A stretch of 28,781 bases of DNA from an uncultured Prevotella sp. (lineage in GTDB: Bacteria > Bacteroidota > Bacteroidia > Bacteroidales > Bacteroidaceae). The notes beneath the pieces were generated by a model that worked only from the letters and a program-made list of their open reading frames with translations, made no database searches and was not told where the DNA came from. Position 1 is the stretch's first letter. Every line of letters starts with the position of its first letter. A program made the position numbers and the translations under genes. This document shows, in pieces, positions 16,824-25,568 of the stretch. The stretch spans positions 1 through 28,781 of the forward strand of contig CAAGIW010000024.1 in assembly GCA_900770025.1 (NCBI GenBank), written 5' to 3'.

Positions 16824-16873
16824 CAGCCGCTTAAGCCAAAGAAAGCATACAAATTTGTAATTTTAAATACTTT

Positions 16874-17227
16874 ATGAGTTTTTCTATCTTGTTAATCACC
16901 GTTTTGATAACGGCTATTGTGCTGGTTGCAGCAGCCTATCTGATTGCAAAACTGATAGGTCCCCGTTCTTACAACAAGGTGAAAGGTGAACCCTTTGAGT
17001 GTGGTGTGCCTACACGTGGTTCGTCGTGGATTCCTATGAGCATGGGGTATTATCTGTTTGCAATTCTCTTTCTCATGTTTGATGTGGAAACTCTGTTTCT
17101 GTATCCTTGGGCAGTAGTAGTTAAAGAGTTTGGTGTTGCAGCCATCTTCAGCATCGGATTCTTCTTGTTGGTATTGGTGTTTGGCTTGGCATACGCCTGG
17201 CGGAAAGGAGCATTGGAATGGAAGTAA
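16874..17227 (+). CDS. nuoA: NADH-quinone oxidoreductase subunit A
   Basis: 117 residues with three membrane helices. The conserved loop GPRSYNKVKGEPFECGVPTRG (30-50) contains the family Cys, next to the quinone channel, and is followed by LFLMFDVETLFLYPWAVVVKEFG with the conserved acidic residues in the second helix. Part of the membrane arm at the junction with the quinone-binding module of complex I. First gene of the operon; its last 10 bases overlap nuoB. Confidence 0.96.
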   Translation: MSFSILLITVLITAIVLVAAAYLIAKLIGPRSYNKVKGEPFECGVPTRGSSWIPMSMGYYLFAILFLMFDVETLFLYPWAVVVKEFGVAAIFSIGFFLLVLVFGLAYAWRKGALEWK

Positions 17228-17916
17228 GAAAACCGAAAATCAAGAGTATTCCTTACGAAGAGTTCAAGGATAACGGCAGTTTGGAACAGATTGTCAATGA
17301 GCTTCATGAAGGAGGTGTGAATGTTGTAACGGGTAATCTTGACCAGTTGATAAACTGGGGTAGAAGCAATTCTCTTTGGTCGCTTACCTTTGCTACCAGT
17401 TGCTGTGGTATTGAGTTTATGGCAGTGGGCTGTGCCCGTTATGATTTTGCTCGCTTTGGCTTTGAGGTAACCCGTAATTCTCCGCGTCAGGCTGACCTTA
17501 TCATGTGTGCCGGTACGATTACCCACAAGATGGCTCCCGCTTTCAAGCGCTTGTATGATGAGATGGCAGAACCGAAGTATGTGATTGCTGTCGGTGGCTG
17601 TGCCATATCAGGTGGCCCATTCAAATCAAGTTATAATGTGGTACAGGGCATTGACGAGATTGTTCCTGTGGATGTGTTCATCCCTGGCTGTCCTCCCCGT
17701 CCTGAAGCTATCATGTATGGTATGATGCAACTGCAGCGTAAAGTGAAGATAGAGAAATTTTTTGGTGGTGCAAACCACAAGCAAACTGCAGAAGAGCGCG
17801 AACTCGGTGTAAGTAACGAAGAACTTACATACGGCAAAAAGTCGCCTATCGTGGTGACGGATGTTCCTGCTGAGTTTGTGGAAGAACTAAAGAAAAAGGA
17901 GGAGATAGAAAAATGA
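17218..17916 (+). CDS. nuoB: NADH-quinone oxidoreductase subunit B (N2 cluster)
   Basis: 232 residues. Holds the terminal [4Fe-4S] cluster N2 that passes electrons to quinone. All four ligands are present: the tandem Cys62-Cys63 (TSCCGIEF), Cys128 (VGGCAISGG) and Cys158 (IPGCPPRPEA). This indicates a functional quinone-reducing module. Slightly longer than usual, with an acidic/lysine-rich C-terminal tail (about 185-232). Overlaps nuoA by 10 bp and nuoCD by 4 bp (ATGA), suggesting translational coupling. Confidence 0.97.
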   Translation: MEVRKPKIKSIPYEEFKDNGSLEQIVNELHEGGVNVVTGNLDQLINWGRSNSLWSLTFATSCCGIEFMAVGCARYDFARFGFEVTRNSPRQADLIMCAGTITHKMAPAFKRLYDEMAEPKYVIAVGGCAISGGPFKSSYNVVQGIDEIVPVDVFIPGCPPRPEAIMYGMMQLQRKVKIEKFFGGANHKQTAEERELGVSNEELTYGKKSPIVVTDVPAEFVEELKKKEEIEK

Positions 17917-19478
17917 AACTGAATAGTGTGGTGCTTGGTTTCGACAGTTTTGCCGAAGAGATGTTGGCATTGAGAAACAAAAAGCATTTTGATTATCTGG
18001 TTACAATCGTAGGGGAGGATTTTGGCGAAGAAGGCTTAGGCTGTGTCTATATCCTTGAGAATACGAAGACTTACGAGCGTACAAGTGTCAAAACCATTGC
18101 AAAGCAGGTGGGTGAAAGCGATTTCGTGATACCTTCTGTCTGTCATCTGTGGGCATCGGCCAACTTGTTAGAACGTGAAGTATTTGATTTTTTGGGTATC
18201 AAGTTCCTGAATCATCCGGATATGCGCCGTTTGTATTTACGCTCCGATTTCCAAGGTTATCCCTTGCGTAAGGATTTCAAACCTGCCAGCGGATACAGTT
18301 TGGAGGATGATGCAGAACCTGATTATGGAATGAAATATACGCTTGACTCCAATGGCCGACTTCAGGCAGAGCGTATGCCGCTCTTCTCTTCTGAGGAATA
18401 TGTGGTGAATATCGGTCCTCAGCATCCTTCCACTCATGGTGTGTTGCGCTTGCAGACTGTGCTTGACGGAGAAACTATCAAGCGTATTTATCCGCATCTT
18501 GGATATATTCATCGTGGTATTGAGAAAATGTGCGAAAGTTACACATACCCACAGACATTGGCTTTGACCGACCGTATGGATTACCTCAGCGCAATGATGA
18601 ATCGTCATGCTCTGGTAGGTGTGATAGAAGAGGCCATGGGTGTGGAACTCTCAGATAGAATCCAGTATATCCGTACCATCATGGATGAACTTCAGCGTTT
18701 GGATTCACATCTATTATATATAGGATGCTGTGCTCAGGACTTGGGAGCACTTACTGCTTTCTTGTATTCCATGAGAGACCGTGAGCATGTGCTCAATGTC
18801 ATGGAAGAAACCACCGGTGGACGTCTGATACAGAATTATTATCGTATTGGAGGATTGCAGGATGACATAGATCCCAATTTTGTCAAGAATGTCAAGGACC
18901 TGTGTACATACATGAAGCCTATGTTCAAGGAGTATATGGATGTGTTTGGTGAGAATGTCATTACCAAGAACCGTTTTGTCAACGTGGGTGTCCTCAGTCG
19001 TAAAGATGCTGTCAGCTATGGTGTGACAGGAGCCAGTGGAAGAGCTTCCGGTTGGAGCAACGACGTGCGCAAACATCATTCTTATGGTGTGTATGACAAG
19101 GTGGAGTGGGATGAAGTTGTTAGAGATACCAATGACAGTTATGCCCGCTACCTGAACCGTATCGATGAGATGAAACAGAGCATCAGCATTATAGAACAAC
19201 TCGTCGACAATATTCCTGCCGGTGATTTCTACGTCAAGCAGAAACCCATCATCAAGGTGCCGGAAGGACAGTGGTACTTCTCTTGCGAAGGAAGCCGTGG
19301 AGAGATAGGTGTATATCTCGATTCTAAAGGAGACAAGAGTCCCTATCGTCTGAAATTCCGTCCAATGGGCTTGAATCATGTGGCGGCAATGGATACCATG
19401 CTGCGTGGAGAAAAAATTGCTGACCTCATCACAACGGGAGCAGCACTTGATTTCGTAATACCTGATATTGACAGATAA
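17913..19478 (+). CDS. nuoCD: NADH-quinone oxidoreductase fused subunits C and D
   Basis: 521 residues. The NuoC part (about 1-125) ends with NLLEREVFDFLGIKFLNHPDMRRLYL and GYPLRKDF. The NuoD part (about 150-521) begins NIGPQHPSTHGVLRL with the quinone-site His, followed by GYIHRGIEK and TDRMDYLSAMMN with the quinone-site Tyr. The end DFVIPDIDR is the usual NuoD terminus. NuoD forms the quinone cavity with NuoB. Such fusions occur in several bacterial groups including enterobacteria. Overlaps nuoB by 4 bp. Confidence 0.96.
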   Translation: MKLNSVVLGFDSFAEEMLALRNKKHFDYLVTIVGEDFGEEGLGCVYILENTKTYERTSVKTIAKQVGESDFVIPSVCHLWASANLLEREVFDFLGIKFLNHPDMRRLYLRSDFQGYPLRKDFKPASGYSLEDDAEPDYGMKYTLDSNGRLQAERMPLFSSEEYVVNIGPQHPSTHGVLRLQTVLDGETIKRIYPHLGYIHRGIEKMCESYTYPQTLALTDRMDYLSAMMNRHALVGVIEEAMGVELSDRIQYIRTIMDELQRLDSHLLYIGCCAQDLGALTAFLYSMRDREHVLNVMEETTGGRLIQNYYRIGGLQDDIDPNFVKNVKDLCTYMKPMFKEYMDVFGENVITKNRFVNVGVLSRKDAVSYGVTGASGRASGWSNDVRKHHSYGVYDKVEWDEVVRDTNDSYARYLNRIDEMKQSISIIEQLVDNIPAGDFYVKQKPIIKVPEGQWYFSCEGSRGEIGVYLDSKGDKSPYRLKFRPMGLNHVAAMDTMLRGEKIADLITTGAALDFVIPDIDR

Positions 19479-19482
19479 GAAT

Positions 19483-20568
19483 ATGTTTGATTTTAGTATT
19501 GTTACCCGATGGATTGATTGTTTGTTGCGACAAACATTAGGTCTTGGTGATTTTTGGACTATTCTGATAGAATGTGTCTTGGTGGGAGTGATGCTCCTTG
19601 TCGGCTATGCACTCATTGCCATTGTGCTGATTTTCATGGAGCGCAAGGTTTGTGCATATTTCCAGTGTCGTTTAGGCCCCATGCGTGTTGGTCCATGGGG
19701 ATTGCTTCAGGTCTTTGCCGACGTGTTGAAGATGCTTATCAAGGAAATCTTCTTTGTTGACAAAGCAGACAAGCTCCTTTATCTTATAGCTCCGTTCCTT
19801 GTGATTATTGCCTCTGTTGGCACGTTCTCGTTCTTGCCATGGAACAACGGCGCTGTAGTGCTTGATTTCAATGTCGGTATCTTCTTGATGACTGCGGTTT
19901 CCAGCATTGGAGTGGTTGGCGTGTTTTTGGCAGGATGGGGTTCCAACAATAAGTACTCTGTGATTTCTGCCATGCGAGGAGCTGTGCAGATGATTTCCTA
20001 CGAGATGTCTTTGTGCCTGTGCATGATTACTGCTGTGATTCTCACAGGAACGATGCAAATCAGTGGTATTGTTGAAGCGCAGACAGGCCCTTGGCAGTGG
20101 CTGATTTTCAAAGGGCATATCCCTGCATTGATAGGTTTCTTCCTGTTTCTTGTTGCAGGAAATGCAGAGGCCAACCGTGGTCCTTTTGATTTGGCAGAAG
20201 CGGAAAGCGAGTTGACTGCCGGTTATCATACGGAGTACTCTGGTATGGGCTTTGGCTACTATTATCTGGCAGAGTATCTCAATCTGTTCGTGATATCCGG
20301 TATAGCAGCCACCGTATTTTTGGGTGGTTGGGCTCCGGTGAATGTGGGGGTAGCCGCATTTGATAGCGTGATGAATTTCATTCCCGGTATTGTATGGTTT
20401 ATGGGCAAGACCTTCCTGGTGGTGTGGCTGCTCATGTGGGTTCGTTGGACATTCCCTCGACTCCGTATCGACCAGATCCTTGCATTGGAATGGAAGTATC
20501 TCATGCCTTTGGCACTTATCAATCTTGTGTTAATGACAATTGTCGTTGCCAATGGATGGCATTTCTAA
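19483..20568 (+). CDS. nuoH: NADH-quinone oxidoreductase subunit H
   Basis: 361 residues from the ATG at 19483, 4 bases after the nuoCD stop; a TTG at 19468 would overlap nuoCD and is less likely. Eight or so membrane helices. The family signatures ERKVCAYFQCRLGPMRVGPWGLLQVFADVLKMLIKE (about 51-86) and AEAESELTAGYHTEYSGMGFGYYYLAEY (about 239-266) are present, with the acidic residues that line the quinone chamber and start the proton path. It links the peripheral and membrane arms. Somewhat longer than the E. coli protein (325). Confidence 0.96.
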   Translation: MFDFSIVTRWIDCLLRQTLGLGDFWTILIECVLVGVMLLVGYALIAIVLIFMERKVCAYFQCRLGPMRVGPWGLLQVFADVLKMLIKEIFFVDKADKLLYLIAPFLVIIASVGTFSFLPWNNGAVVLDFNVGIFLMTAVSSIGVVGVFLAGWGSNNKYSVISAMRGAVQMISYEMSLCLCMITAVILTGTMQISGIVEAQTGPWQWLIFKGHIPALIGFFLFLVAGNAEANRGPFDLAEAESELTAGYHTEYSGMGFGYYYLAEYLNLFVISGIAATVFLGGWAPVNVGVAAFDSVMNFIPGIVWFMGKTFLVVWLLMWVRWTFPRLRIDQILALEWKYLMPLALINLVLMTIVVANGWHF

Positions 20569-20611
20569 GACAAATCTATGTAATGACTGACAAATAAAAT
20601 AGAAATAGTCC

Positions 20612-21148
20612 ATGATACAAAATAATGAATCCTATTTCGGCGGCCTGCTTTCTGGAGTAAAGACCTTGGCAACAGGACTTAAGGTCACTCTGAAGGAGTA
20701 TTTCACCCCTAAATCCACAGAGCAGTATCCCGAAAACCGTAAAACCACACTCCATGTGGCCAAGCGTCATCGTGGCAGATTGGTATTCAAACGCGATGAG
20801 CAGGGAAATAGCTTTTGTACTGCTTGTACACTGTGCGAAAAAACATGTCCTAACGGAAGTATCAAAATCCTTTCGGAAATGGTTACTGACGAGGAGACAG
20901 GGAAAAAGAAGAAGAAACTTGTGGATTACCAATACAATTTGGGAGACTGTATGTTCTGCCAGTTGTGTACCAATGCCTGCAATTTCGGAGCGATAGAGTT
21001 TGTAAACGATTTTGAGAACAGCGTATTCGACCGCAACTCACTGGTGCTTCATCTTGACAAAGAGGAGTACAAAGGTGGTTCACTCCCCCAGTTGATTGAC
21101 GGTGGTGCTCCGCTCACAATCGGTAAGTTTAACACTAAAACAAAATAA
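20612..21148 (+). CDS. nuoI: NADH-quinone oxidoreductase subunit I (two [4Fe-4S] clusters)
   Basis: 178 residues, usual length. Ferredoxin-like subunit carrying clusters N6a and N6b. First motif FCTACTLCEKTCP (Cys69, 72, 75, 79); second CMFCQLCTNACN (Cys113, 116, 119, 123), with Asn instead of the usual Pro after the last Cys, while all ligands remain. A lysine-rich stretch TGKKKKKL (96-103) lies between the motifs. In a complex without NuoEFG this subunit is the likely entry point for electrons from a ferredoxin-type or other donor (inference). Follows nuoH after 43 bp. Confidence 0.96.
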   Translation: MIQNNESYFGGLLSGVKTLATGLKVTLKEYFTPKSTEQYPENRKTTLHVAKRHRGRLVFKRDEQGNSFCTACTLCEKTCPNGSIKILSEMVTDEETGKKKKKLVDYQYNLGDCMFCQLCTNACNFGAIEFVNDFENSVFDRNSLVLHLDKEEYKGGSLPQLIDGGAPLTIGKFNTKTK

Positions 21149-21154
21149 TAGTCA

Positions 21155-21676
21155 ATGGCTGAGATTGTTATGTTTGCAGTTCTGTCTGTTGTTATTTTGG
21201 GCGCAGCCCTGCTCTGTGTAACAACAACGAGAATCATGAGGGCAGCAACATTCATGTTGTTTGTTCTTTTCGGTGTGGCCGGTATCTATTTCCTGCTGGA
21301 TTACACTTACCTTGGAGCCGCTCAAATTAGTGTATATGCGGGTGGCGTTACCATGATTTATGTTTTTGCCATCCAGTTGGTGAACAAAAAGACTCTGCAG
21401 GGTATTGTGGAGAAGATACATGTAAAACGTGCCATTGGCGGTGTTTTGGTTGCCCTCTTAGGGCTGATAACCGTACTGGCTGTGATGCTCAAGAATTCCT
21501 TCATTGTCAGTGCTTGCGGCGCTGAGGGTGGTGAGGTGCCTATGAAAGTGATAGGTCAGGCATTGCTTGGCAGCGACAAGTATCAGTATGTGTTGCCGTT
21601 CGAGTTTATCTCGGTGTTCCTTTTGGCATGTATCATTGGTGGAATTGTAATCGCAAGAAAGGAGGAGAAGAAATAA
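21155..21676 (+). CDS. nuoJ: NADH-quinone oxidoreductase subunit J
   Basis: 173 residues with five membrane helices. GVAGIYFLLDYTYLGAAQISVYAGGVTMIYVFAIQLVNKK is the typical NuoJ third-helix region, including the pi-bulge segment around YAGGV. Membrane-arm subunit involved in coupling. Begins 6 bp after nuoI and ends 1 bp before nuoK. Confidence 0.95.
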   Translation: MAEIVMFAVLSVVILGAALLCVTTTRIMRAATFMLFVLFGVAGIYFLLDYTYLGAAQISVYAGGVTMIYVFAIQLVNKKTLQGIVEKIHVKRAIGGVLVALLGLITVLAVMLKNSFIVSACGAEGGEVPMKVIGQALLGSDKYQYVLPFEFISVFLLACIIGGIVIARKEEKK

Positions 21677-21677
21677 T

Positions 21678-21986
21678 ATGGTCCCTTTTGAATGTTATAT
21701 CGTATTGAGCACCTTGTTGTTCTTCATAGGTGTCTTTGGATTCATCACTCGCCGCAATCTGATTGCCATGCTCATTTCCATTGAGTTGGTGCTCAATGCA
21801 GTGGATATGAGCTTTGCTGTGATGAACCGCATGTTGTATCCTGACGCCTTTGAAGGATTCTTCATGACTCTTTTCTCCATCGGCGTGAGTGCTGCCGAGA
21901 GTGCAGTGGCTATTGCCATTATTCTGAATGTCTATCGTCGATTCAGAAGTGATAGTGTTGAAAGTATTGAAAATATGAAATTTTAA
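21678..21986 (+). CDS. nuoK: NADH-quinone oxidoreductase subunit K
   Basis: 102 residues, three membrane helices, usual length. The essential glutamates are kept: Glu36 in LISIELVLNA and Glu74 in SAAESAVAIAI. MrpC-like subunit of the proton channel next to NuoN. The stop codon TAA shares its last base with an ATG at 21986. Confidence 0.95.
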   Translation: MVPFECYIVLSTLLFFIGVFGFITRRNLIAMLISIELVLNAVDMSFAVMNRMLYPDAFEGFFMTLFSIGVSAAESAVAIAIILNVYRRFRSDSVESIENMKF

Positions 21987-21994
21987 TGTGCTCT

Positions 21995-23992
21995 ATGGAA
22001 TATAGTTATGTTTTTCTCATTCTTTTGCTTCCTTTCCTTTCTTTCTTAGTGTTGGGATTGGCAGGCATGAGATTGTCGCATAAGGTAGCCGGCTTGATTG
22101 GTACTACCTCTTTGGGAGCAGTAACGGTGCTTTCATACATCACTGCTTTTGTGTATTTTACAGCACCACGTTGTGCAGATGGAGCCTATGCCACCATTGT
22201 GCCGTATAACTTCACGTGGCTGCCCATGGGTGCGTTGAATTTTGATTTGGGAATCATGCTTGATCCCATTTCTGTGATGATGCTGATAGTCATCTCTACG
22301 GTCAGCTTGATGGTGCATGTCTATTCTTTCGGATACATGCACGGCGAGAAAGGTTTCCAGCGTTATTATGCTTTCCTTTCGCTGTTCACCATGTCAATGC
22401 TTGGTTTGGTGCTTGCAACCAACATTTTCCAGATGTATCTCTTCTGGGAGTTGGTAGGTGTCAGTTCATATCTGCTCATTGGATTCTATTATCCCTTGCA
22501 TGCAGCGGTGGCAGCCTCCAAGAAGGCATTTATTGTTACCCGTTTTGCCGACCTCTTCTTCCTGATCGGTATTCTCATCTTTGGATATTACACCCAGTCG
22601 TTCAGCTTCTCGTTTGTGGAAAATCTGCAGATGGCTGAGGGTACGGCTCCATTCATCACTTGTGATGCAGCGAAGGCTGTGGCTGCCGGAGGTTTCATTT
22701 TGCCCACTGCGTTGGTACTGATGTTCATTGGTGGTGCGGGCAAGAGTGCCATGTTTCCGTTGCATATCTGGTTGCCTGATGCTATGGAGGGACCCACTCC
22801 TGTCAGCGCATTGATTCATGCTGCCACTATGGTGGTGGCTGGTGTGTTCCAGATTGCCCGCCTTTTCCCATTGTGGATTGAGTATGCCCCCAATCATCTG
22901 GGCATCGTTGTGGTGGTGGGCGTGTTCACTGCATTCTATGCTGCTGCCGTGGCTTGTGCGCAGAGTGATATCAAGCGTGTGTTGGCTTTCTCCACCATTT
23001 CACAGATTGCGTTCATGATGGTAGCACTCGGCGTGTGTCTGCCAGGCCATCATGGAAATGTTATCAACGAACACGGCTCTTTGGGTTATATGGCATCCAT
23101 GTTCCATCTGTTTACACATGCCATGTTCAAGGCTTGTCTGTTCCTTGGTGCCGGCTGTATCATCCATGCCGTGCATTCCAATGAAATGTCCACCATGGGT
23201 GGTTTGCGCAAGTACATGCCTGTGACGCACATCACGTTCCTTATTTCTTGTCTTGCCATTGCAGGTATTCCATTTTTCTCGGGATTCAGTTCAAAGGATG
23301 AAATCATCACGGCTTGTTTCGAGTATAGCCCTGTAGTCGGATGGATTATGACTGGTGTGGCTGCTATGACGGCATTCTATATGTTCCGTCTCTACTATGG
23401 TATTTTCTGGGGTACGGAGAATAAGGAACTCCATGCTCATCACACTCCCCATGAGGCCCCTCTGACCATGACCGTGCCCTTGATTATTCTCTGTGTCATT
23501 ACAGTGGGTGTGGGTATCTATTCCACCATTGCGGGCTTTGCCGGATGGGGTGGCAGCTTCGGTAGTTTTGTCACCGCTAACGGAAAGGACTACACCATCC
23601 ATTTCAACACAAGTATTGCTGTCACCAGTACGGTGATTGCAGTAGTGAGCATCTTGCTTGCCACCTATATCTACAAAGGAGAACGCCAACCTATTGCAGA
23701 GAAGTTGTACAAAACCTTCCCCAAACTGCATAGGGCTGCTTACAAGCGTTTTTACATGGATGAGGTGTATATGTTTGTCACCCATAAGATTATCTTCCGT
23801 TGCATTTCTACTCCCATTGCATGGTTCGATCGCCACATTATAGATGGCACTTTCGACTTCATGGCATGGAGTGCCAATGAGGCAGGGGAGAGCATACGTT
23901 CTTGGCAGAGTGGTGATGTGCGTCATTATGCAATATGGTTCATCACCGGTGCCGTGGCACTCACCTTGGTGTTGCTGGCTGTGGCATTGTAA
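21995..23992 (+). CDS. nuoL: NADH-quinone oxidoreductase subunit L (antiporter-like)
   Basis: 665 residues from the ATG at 21995, which gives the usual N-terminus MEYSYVFLILLLPFLSF; an ATG at 21986 (adding MCS) overlaps the nuoK stop by one base and is also possible. Distal proton-pumping subunit. Pump residues are present: the Glu of LFWELVGVSSYLLIGFYY (about 152) and the Lys of GGAGKSAMFPLHIWLPDAMEGPTPVSALIHAATMVV (about 250). Longer than E. coli NuoL (613) because of an extended C-terminal region, which holds the lateral helix in this subunit family. Followed by a 68-bp gap before nuoM that shows no promoter or hairpin. Confidence 0.96.
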   Translation: MEYSYVFLILLLPFLSFLVLGLAGMRLSHKVAGLIGTTSLGAVTVLSYITAFVYFTAPRCADGAYATIVPYNFTWLPMGALNFDLGIMLDPISVMMLIVISTVSLMVHVYSFGYMHGEKGFQRYYAFLSLFTMSMLGLVLATNIFQMYLFWELVGVSSYLLIGFYYPLHAAVAASKKAFIVTRFADLFFLIGILIFGYYTQSFSFSFVENLQMAEGTAPFITCDAAKAVAAGGFILPTALVLMFIGGAGKSAMFPLHIWLPDAMEGPTPVSALIHAATMVVAGVFQIARLFPLWIEYAPNHLGIVVVVGVFTAFYAAAVACAQSDIKRVLAFSTISQIAFMMVALGVCLPGHHGNVINEHGSLGYMASMFHLFTHAMFKACLFLGAGCIIHAVHSNEMSTMGGLRKYMPVTHITFLISCLAIAGIPFFSGFSSKDEIITACFEYSPVVGWIMTGVAAMTAFYMFRLYYGIFWGTENKELHAHHTPHEAPLTMTVPLIILCVITVGVGIYSTIAGFAGWGGSFGSFVTANGKDYTIHFNTSIAVTSTVIAVVSILLATYIYKGERQPIAEKLYKTFPKLHRAAYKRFYMDEVYMFVTHKIIFRCISTPIAWFDRHIIDGTFDFMAWSANEAGESIRSWQSGDVRHYAIWFITGAVALTLVLLAVAL

Positions 23993-24060
23993 TCAGGTTC
24001 ATGCGTATTGAGTAATCTAATGTAACAAACTTCAAGTGTAAAAAATAAACAAACAATAAT

Positions 24061-25557
24061 ATGAGTGTTTTAAGTTTATTCGTATTGATTCCCATGCTCA
24101 TGCTGCTTGGATTGTGGGTGGCACGAAATCTCAATCAGGTGCGTGGTGTCATGGTGGTTGGTGCCAGTGCGTTGCTTCTGCTCTCTGCTTGGCTCACGGT
24201 GAGTTTCATCTCAGAGCGTGCAGCTGGCAACAGTGAAGCGATGCTATATACATACAGCGTCACATGGTTTGCACCTATGAACATCGCTTATTCCGTGGGT
24301 GTGGATGGTATCTCTGTCGTGATGTTGCTCTTGTCAAGTATCATTGTATTCACAGGCACATTTGCATCTTGGCAACTCAAGCCTATGACTAAGGAATACT
24401 TCTTGTGGTTCACCTTGCTGTCTTCTGGAGTATATGGCTTCTTCATCTGTACCGATCTTTTCACCATGTTCATGTTCTATGAGGTAGCATTGATACCCAT
24501 GTACCTGCTCATTGGTGTATGGGGCAGCGGAAACAAGGAATATGCAGCCATGAAGCTCACTTTGATGCTGATGGGTGGATCTGCACTGCTTATCATAGGC
24601 ATTTTGGGTATCTATTTCTTCAGTGGTGCCACCACGATGAATGTGAACGAGATTGCGGCCATGAACAATATCCCTGTGGATATCCAGAAGATATTTTTCC
24701 CATTTATATTCATTGGTTTTGGTGTGCTTGGTGCCTTGTTCCCCTTCCACACATGGTCACCCGATGGTCATGCTTCGGCTCCCACGGCAGTGTCTATGCT
24801 CCATGCGGGAGTGTTGATGAAGTTGGGAGGCTATGGCTGCTTCCGTGTGGCCATGTATCTGCTTCCTCAGGCAGCACAGGAGTTGGCATGGGTATTCCTC
24901 ATCCTTACCACCATCTCTGTGGTTTATGGCGCTTTGTCAGCCTGTGTGCAGACTGACTTGAAATACATCAATGCCTATTCGTCTGTGTCTCACTGCGGTT
25001 TGGTGCTCTTTGCCCTGCTGATGATGACCAAAACAGCATGTACCGGTGCCATTCTTCAGATGTTGTCCCACGGATTGATGACAGCCTTGTTCTTTGCCCT
25101 TATCGGTATGATTTACGGTCGTACCCACACGCGTGATGTACGCAAGTTAGGTGGATTGATGAAGATAATGCCTTTCTTGAGTGTGGGTTATGTGATTGCC
25201 GGTTTGGCAAATCTGGGTTTGCCTGGCTTCTCTGGCTTCGTGGCAGAAATGAAGATCTTTGTTGGCTCTTTCGAGAATGCTGACATGTTCCATCGCACAT
25301 GCACCATCATTGCTTGTTGCTCCATTGTGGTAACCGCTGTGTATATCCTGCGTGTTGTGGGAAAGATATTGTTCCAGCAGGTGGCCGATCCACACTATCT
25401 TGAACTCACCGACGCCACTTGGGATGAACGCTTCTCGGTATGCTGTCTCATCTTCTGTGTTGCCGCCTTGGGTATGGCACCTCTTTGGGCAAGCAATGTC
25501 ATTGACGATGCGGTGGGTCCCATTCTTCAGGTAATCAATCTTGTTGCAGTAAAATAA
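24061..25557 (+). CDS. nuoM: NADH-quinone oxidoreductase subunit M (antiporter-like)
   Basis: 498 residues, about 14 membrane helices. Glu141 (FYEVALIPMYLLIG, as E. coli Glu144) and Lys254 (GVLMKLGGYG, as Lys265) are kept. The pump lysine of helix 7 (E. coli Lys234, AVKMxxVPLHGW) is replaced by Leu223: the text reads GVLGALFPFHTWSPDGH. The spacing to Lys254 is 31 residues, as in E. coli, so the alignment is firm. Otherwise a complete proton-channel subunit, next to nuoN by 11 bp. Confidence 0.95.
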   Translation: MSVLSLFVLIPMLMLLGLWVARNLNQVRGVMVVGASALLLLSAWLTVSFISERAAGNSEAMLYTYSVTWFAPMNIAYSVGVDGISVVMLLLSSIIVFTGTFASWQLKPMTKEYFLWFTLLSSGVYGFFICTDLFTMFMFYEVALIPMYLLIGVWGSGNKEYAAMKLTLMLMGGSALLIIGILGIYFFSGATTMNVNEIAAMNNIPVDIQKIFFPFIFIGFGVLGALFPFHTWSPDGHASAPTAVSMLHAGVLMKLGGYGCFRVAMYLLPQAAQELAWVFLILTTISVVYGALSACVQTDLKYINAYSSVSHCGLVLFALLMMTKTACTGAILQMLSHGLMTALFFALIGMIYGRTHTRDVRKLGGLMKIMPFLSVGYVIAGLANLGLPGFSGFVAEMKIFVGSFENADMFHRTCTIIACCSIVVTAVYILRVVGKILFQQVADPHYLELTDATWDERFSVCCLIFCVAALGMAPLWASNVIDDAVGPILQVINLVAVK

Positions 25558-25568
25558 TCAGTTGAAAA

